Shown here: positions 13,894 through 15,816 of the stretch, in pieces | How positions within the stretch are numbered: the stretch's first letter is position 1 | Layout: each line of letters opens with the position of its first letter | Assembly: GCA_046760105.1 (NCBI GenBank) | Contig: JBHIDJ010000070.1 | Coordinates: 1-15,816 of the forward strand | Length of the DNA stretch: 15,816 bases | Direction: 5' to 3' | DNA from: JBHIDJ01 sp046760105 | GTDB taxonomy: Bacteria; Pseudomonadota; Gammaproteobacteria; Acidiferrobacterales; SPGG2 | Made by a program: the position numbers and the translations under genes | The notes under the pieces: generated by a model | Seen by the model: only the letters and a program-made list of their open reading frames with translations | What the model was told of the DNA's origin: nothing | Databases searched by the model: none

Positions 13894-15686
13894 GATCAGC
13901 TTTACGAGCAAAGCTCGACCAAGTACTCGACGGAGCATCGCCAGATAAACTACCGTCGCTGCTGTCAGCCGTAAATCGCGCTGACGCCACAGATCTTGGC
14001 CTCGAAACCGCGGCAAGCATTCACTTCCTGAGAAATTATACCATCGAATTGATCGAGCCGTTTTTAAAGTATTATCTGTACAAGGAAGAAATAAAGCCGT
14101 TCATAGTATTCGGCGGATATAACACGTTCCGACAGGAATTGCTTGACGAAGACTCGCACGTGCATCAGAAGCCTGACTTGATCGTACTTTCCCTCATGTT
14201 GGACCAACTGGATCCATCCTACGGGACACGGACGTGGACAGCAGAGAAAACGAAAGAGCACGTGCAGGAGCTTTTCGAACTCGTTGCCGCGAACTCCGAA
14301 TCCACCGTTGCAGTAAATACATTTATTCCGCCGTTCTACCGCGAGCAAGGCATTACCATGATGCCGACGCTACCGGACTTTGAAAGAGGGGTGTGTGACC
14401 TAAACCTCCAGATTAGAAAGTTCGTTGCGAACAATTCGTCCAAGTTCTTCCTAATGGACTGGGAAAGGTTTCTTAGAATTCTAGGCGAGGAGAATAGTAT
14501 AGATTATCGTTACTGGTACTTGTCAAAAGCGCCCTTTAAAAAGCATTTTCTTAACTTGTACGCGCGGGAAATCACTCGATTGGTACGAGCTATGAAGGGT
14601 AAGGGTAAGAAGTGTCTTGTCCTCGATTGCGATAATACTTTGTGGGGCGGAGTGATCGGTGAGGACGGCCCCCGCGGAATAAAGCTCGATCCGAATGACT
14701 GGCCAGGCAACGCCTTCTACGATTTCCAGAAGACGGTACTGGCTCTTTTCGGGCGTGGAGTTCTCATAATTCTCTGCAGCAAGAACAACGAGCAGGATGT
14801 ATGGGACGTGTTAGACAATCATCCCCACTGTCTGCTCAAACGTGAGCATCTTGCAGCATGGCGAATCAACTGGGATAACAAAGCCAACAATCTCGTTTCC
14901 TTAGCAGAGGAACTTAATGTCGGAATCGAGAGTTTTGTTTTCGTTGAGGACAGTCCCGCTGAGTGCGAACTAGTCAGACAGAATCTACCCAGTGTTACGG
15001 TCTTACCGGTCCCAGAGAACCTATATACATACCCTAATATAGTACTTGAAGATGGCCTATTCGATACCCTGTCTCTTACACAAGAAGATAAGCAGCGAAC
15101 CGTGCAGTACCAGCAGACACGTAAACGGCAAGTGCAGAAAAACATGTTCACAAACATTGACGATTACTTAACATCCCTCGAAATGGAGGCAGGCATCCAT
15201 GAGGCGAAAATACATGAAATTCCCCGGATTGCACAGTTAACTCAAAAAACTAACCAATTTAATCTGACGACGCGCCGTTACTCAGAAACTCACGTCGAAA
15301 CATTGTTGAACAGCGATGACGCCGCTATATTTACCTTAACCGCTCGTGACAAGTTTGGGGACCTGGGGTTGACAGGAGTATTGATTGCAAAACATGTAGA
15401 AGCGGCTGGTTTTGTAGACACGCTCTTACTGAGCTGCAGGATTCTGGGAAGGGAACTGGAACAACTATTCGTCGATCGGTGTATGTCTATACTAGAAGAC
15501 AAATGGAGCCTTGAGAATTGGCAAGCAGAGTATATTGCGACCGAAAAAAACCAGCACGTTGCCAATTTCTGGGAACAAATCGGTTTTACCTCGACTAGTG
15601 ATGTTGCGGGCATCAAAAGGTATTCAATGCCAGTAGAGCAACGGCTAGGCTACCAAAAAAATATCGTCAAGGTTATTGGCCAATAG
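13890..15686 (+). CDS. FkbH-like HAD protein with C-terminal GNAT domain
   Basis: 598 residues. The N-terminal part (about 65-210) is the SGNH-like domain of long FkbH proteins (F-I-V-F-G-G-Y-N-T). The central HAD domain (about 235-380) carries LVLDCDNTLWGGVIGEDG with catalytic Asp246/Asp248, then C-S-K-N-N-E and V-F-V-E-D-S-P-A-E. The C-terminal part (about 430-575) is GNAT-like, starting near QLTQKTNQFNLTTRRYS. Known FkbH proteins dephosphorylate 1,3-bisphosphoglycerate and load the glyceryl group on an acyl carrier protein; such an ACP follows at once. The long form also occurs in surface-glycan clusters. The start overlaps the VOC stop (ATGA). All key HAD residues are present. Confidence 0.9.
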   Translation: MRSALRAKLDQVLDGASPDKLPSLLSAVNRADATDLGLETAASIHFLRNYTIELIEPFLKYYLYKEEIKPFIVFGGYNTFRQELLDEDSHVHQKPDLIVLSLMLDQLDPSYGTRTWTAEKTKEHVQELFELVAANSESTVAVNTFIPPFYREQGITMMPTLPDFERGVCDLNLQIRKFVANNSSKFFLMDWERFLRILGEENSIDYRYWYLSKAPFKKHFLNLYAREITRLVRAMKGKGKKCLVLDCDNTLWGGVIGEDGPRGIKLDPNDWPGNAFYDFQKTVLALFGRGVLIILCSKNNEQDVWDVLDNHPHCLLKREHLAAWRINWDNKANNLVSLAEELNVGIESFVFVEDSPAECELVRQNLPSVTVLPVPENLYTYPNIVLEDGLFDTLSLTQEDKQRTVQYQQTRKRQVQKNMFTNIDDYLTSLEMEAGIHEAKIHEIPRIAQLTQKTNQFNLTTRRYSETHVETLLNSDDAAIFTLTARDKFGDLGLTGVLIAKHVEAAGFVDTLLLSCRILGRELEQLFVDRCMSILEDKWSLENWQAEYIATEKNQHVANFWEQIGFTSTSDVAGIKRYSMPVEQRLGYQKNIVKVIGQ

Positions 15687-15688
15687 CT

Positions 15689-15816
15689 ATGGAGGAAAAA
15701 ATCAAGCAAGTTATGGCTTCCACATTTGGCGTCGATGTCGGCCAAATCGGAAATGATACGTCCCCCAATACTCTGCAAAACTGGGATTCGCTGAAGCAGA
15801 TGCAGCTAGTTCTTTC
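15689..15816 (+). CDS. acyl carrier protein, 3' end outside the window
   Basis: The first 42 residues of an ACP: M-E-E-K-I-K-Q-V-M-A ... then N-W-D-S-L-K-Q-M-Q-L-V-L, where Ser34 in D-S-L is the phosphopantetheine attachment site. ATG 15689 lies two bases after the FkbH-like stop, so the pair is surely cotranscribed. The expected role is to carry the glyceryl-type unit made by FkbH. About half of a normal ACP (roughly 75-90 residues) is missing at the window edge. Confidence 0.9.
   Translation, partial: MEEKIKQVMASTFGVDVGQIGNDTSPNTLQNWDSLKQMQLVL

Noticed and set aside
1..15816. CRISPR array, insertion sequence or phage genes
   Set aside because: No regularly spaced identical repeats, transposase, integrase or terminal inverted repeats were seen on either strand.

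Overview
The window looks like chromosomal DNA of a proteobacterium, most likely beta or gamma. The pilS-pilR-pilA order, the PP0621-like small protein in front of it and the class III pilin start (MRKRQQG/FTLIELM) all point there. I cannot place the genus. Base composition drops along the window: one sampled 60-base line inside pilS is about 57% G+C and one inside the methyltransferase near 13.1 kb is about 40%. This fits a conserved pilus core followed by an accessory, partly acquired glycan region.

Layout. Positions 1-54 hold the 3' part of tRNA-Pro(CGG). A small PP0621-family membrane/zinc-ribbon protein with a lost Cys follows (79-297). Next come the two-component pair pilS (362-2032) and pilR (2029-3375, ATGA overlap), then a 478-base regulatory region with a well-spaced sigma-54 promoter (3627-3642) and repeats, then the major pilin pilA (3854-4297) and a strong terminator (4335-4366). 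After the terminator come two tandem, paralogous GT-C-type membrane glycosyltransferases with TPR tails (4390-6354, 6421-8514) and a DPM1-like GT2 with two C-terminal membrane segments (8570-9457). A truncated, frameshifted methyltransferase remnant (9454-9811) sits before a GT4 glycosyltransferase (9812-10969) and a FemAB/GNAT-like protein (10966-11910). A short remnant resembling the start of a UDP-GlcNAc 2-epimerase gene (11952-11978) lies before a tight run of an LbH acyltransferase, a SAM methyltransferase, a VOC protein, an FkbH-like HAD/GNAT protein and an acyl carrier protein cut by the window end.

How the parts may work together (inference). PilS/PilR with RpoN would drive pilA. The GT2 would load a sugar on polyprenyl phosphate and the two GT-C proteins would use such lipid-linked donors in the periplasm, with the neighbouring pilin as an attractive acceptor. 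The distal genes look like a surface-glycan pathway in which FkbH charges an ACP with a three-carbon glyceryl-type unit, which could be methylated or otherwise altered and passed to a sugar by one of the two acyltransferases. Two gene remnants show that this locus has been rearranged. The most interesting points are the cysteine-free pilin beside paired GT-C enzymes, the FkbH-ACP-VOC-methyltransferase module outside any visible polyketide synthase, and the two remnants.
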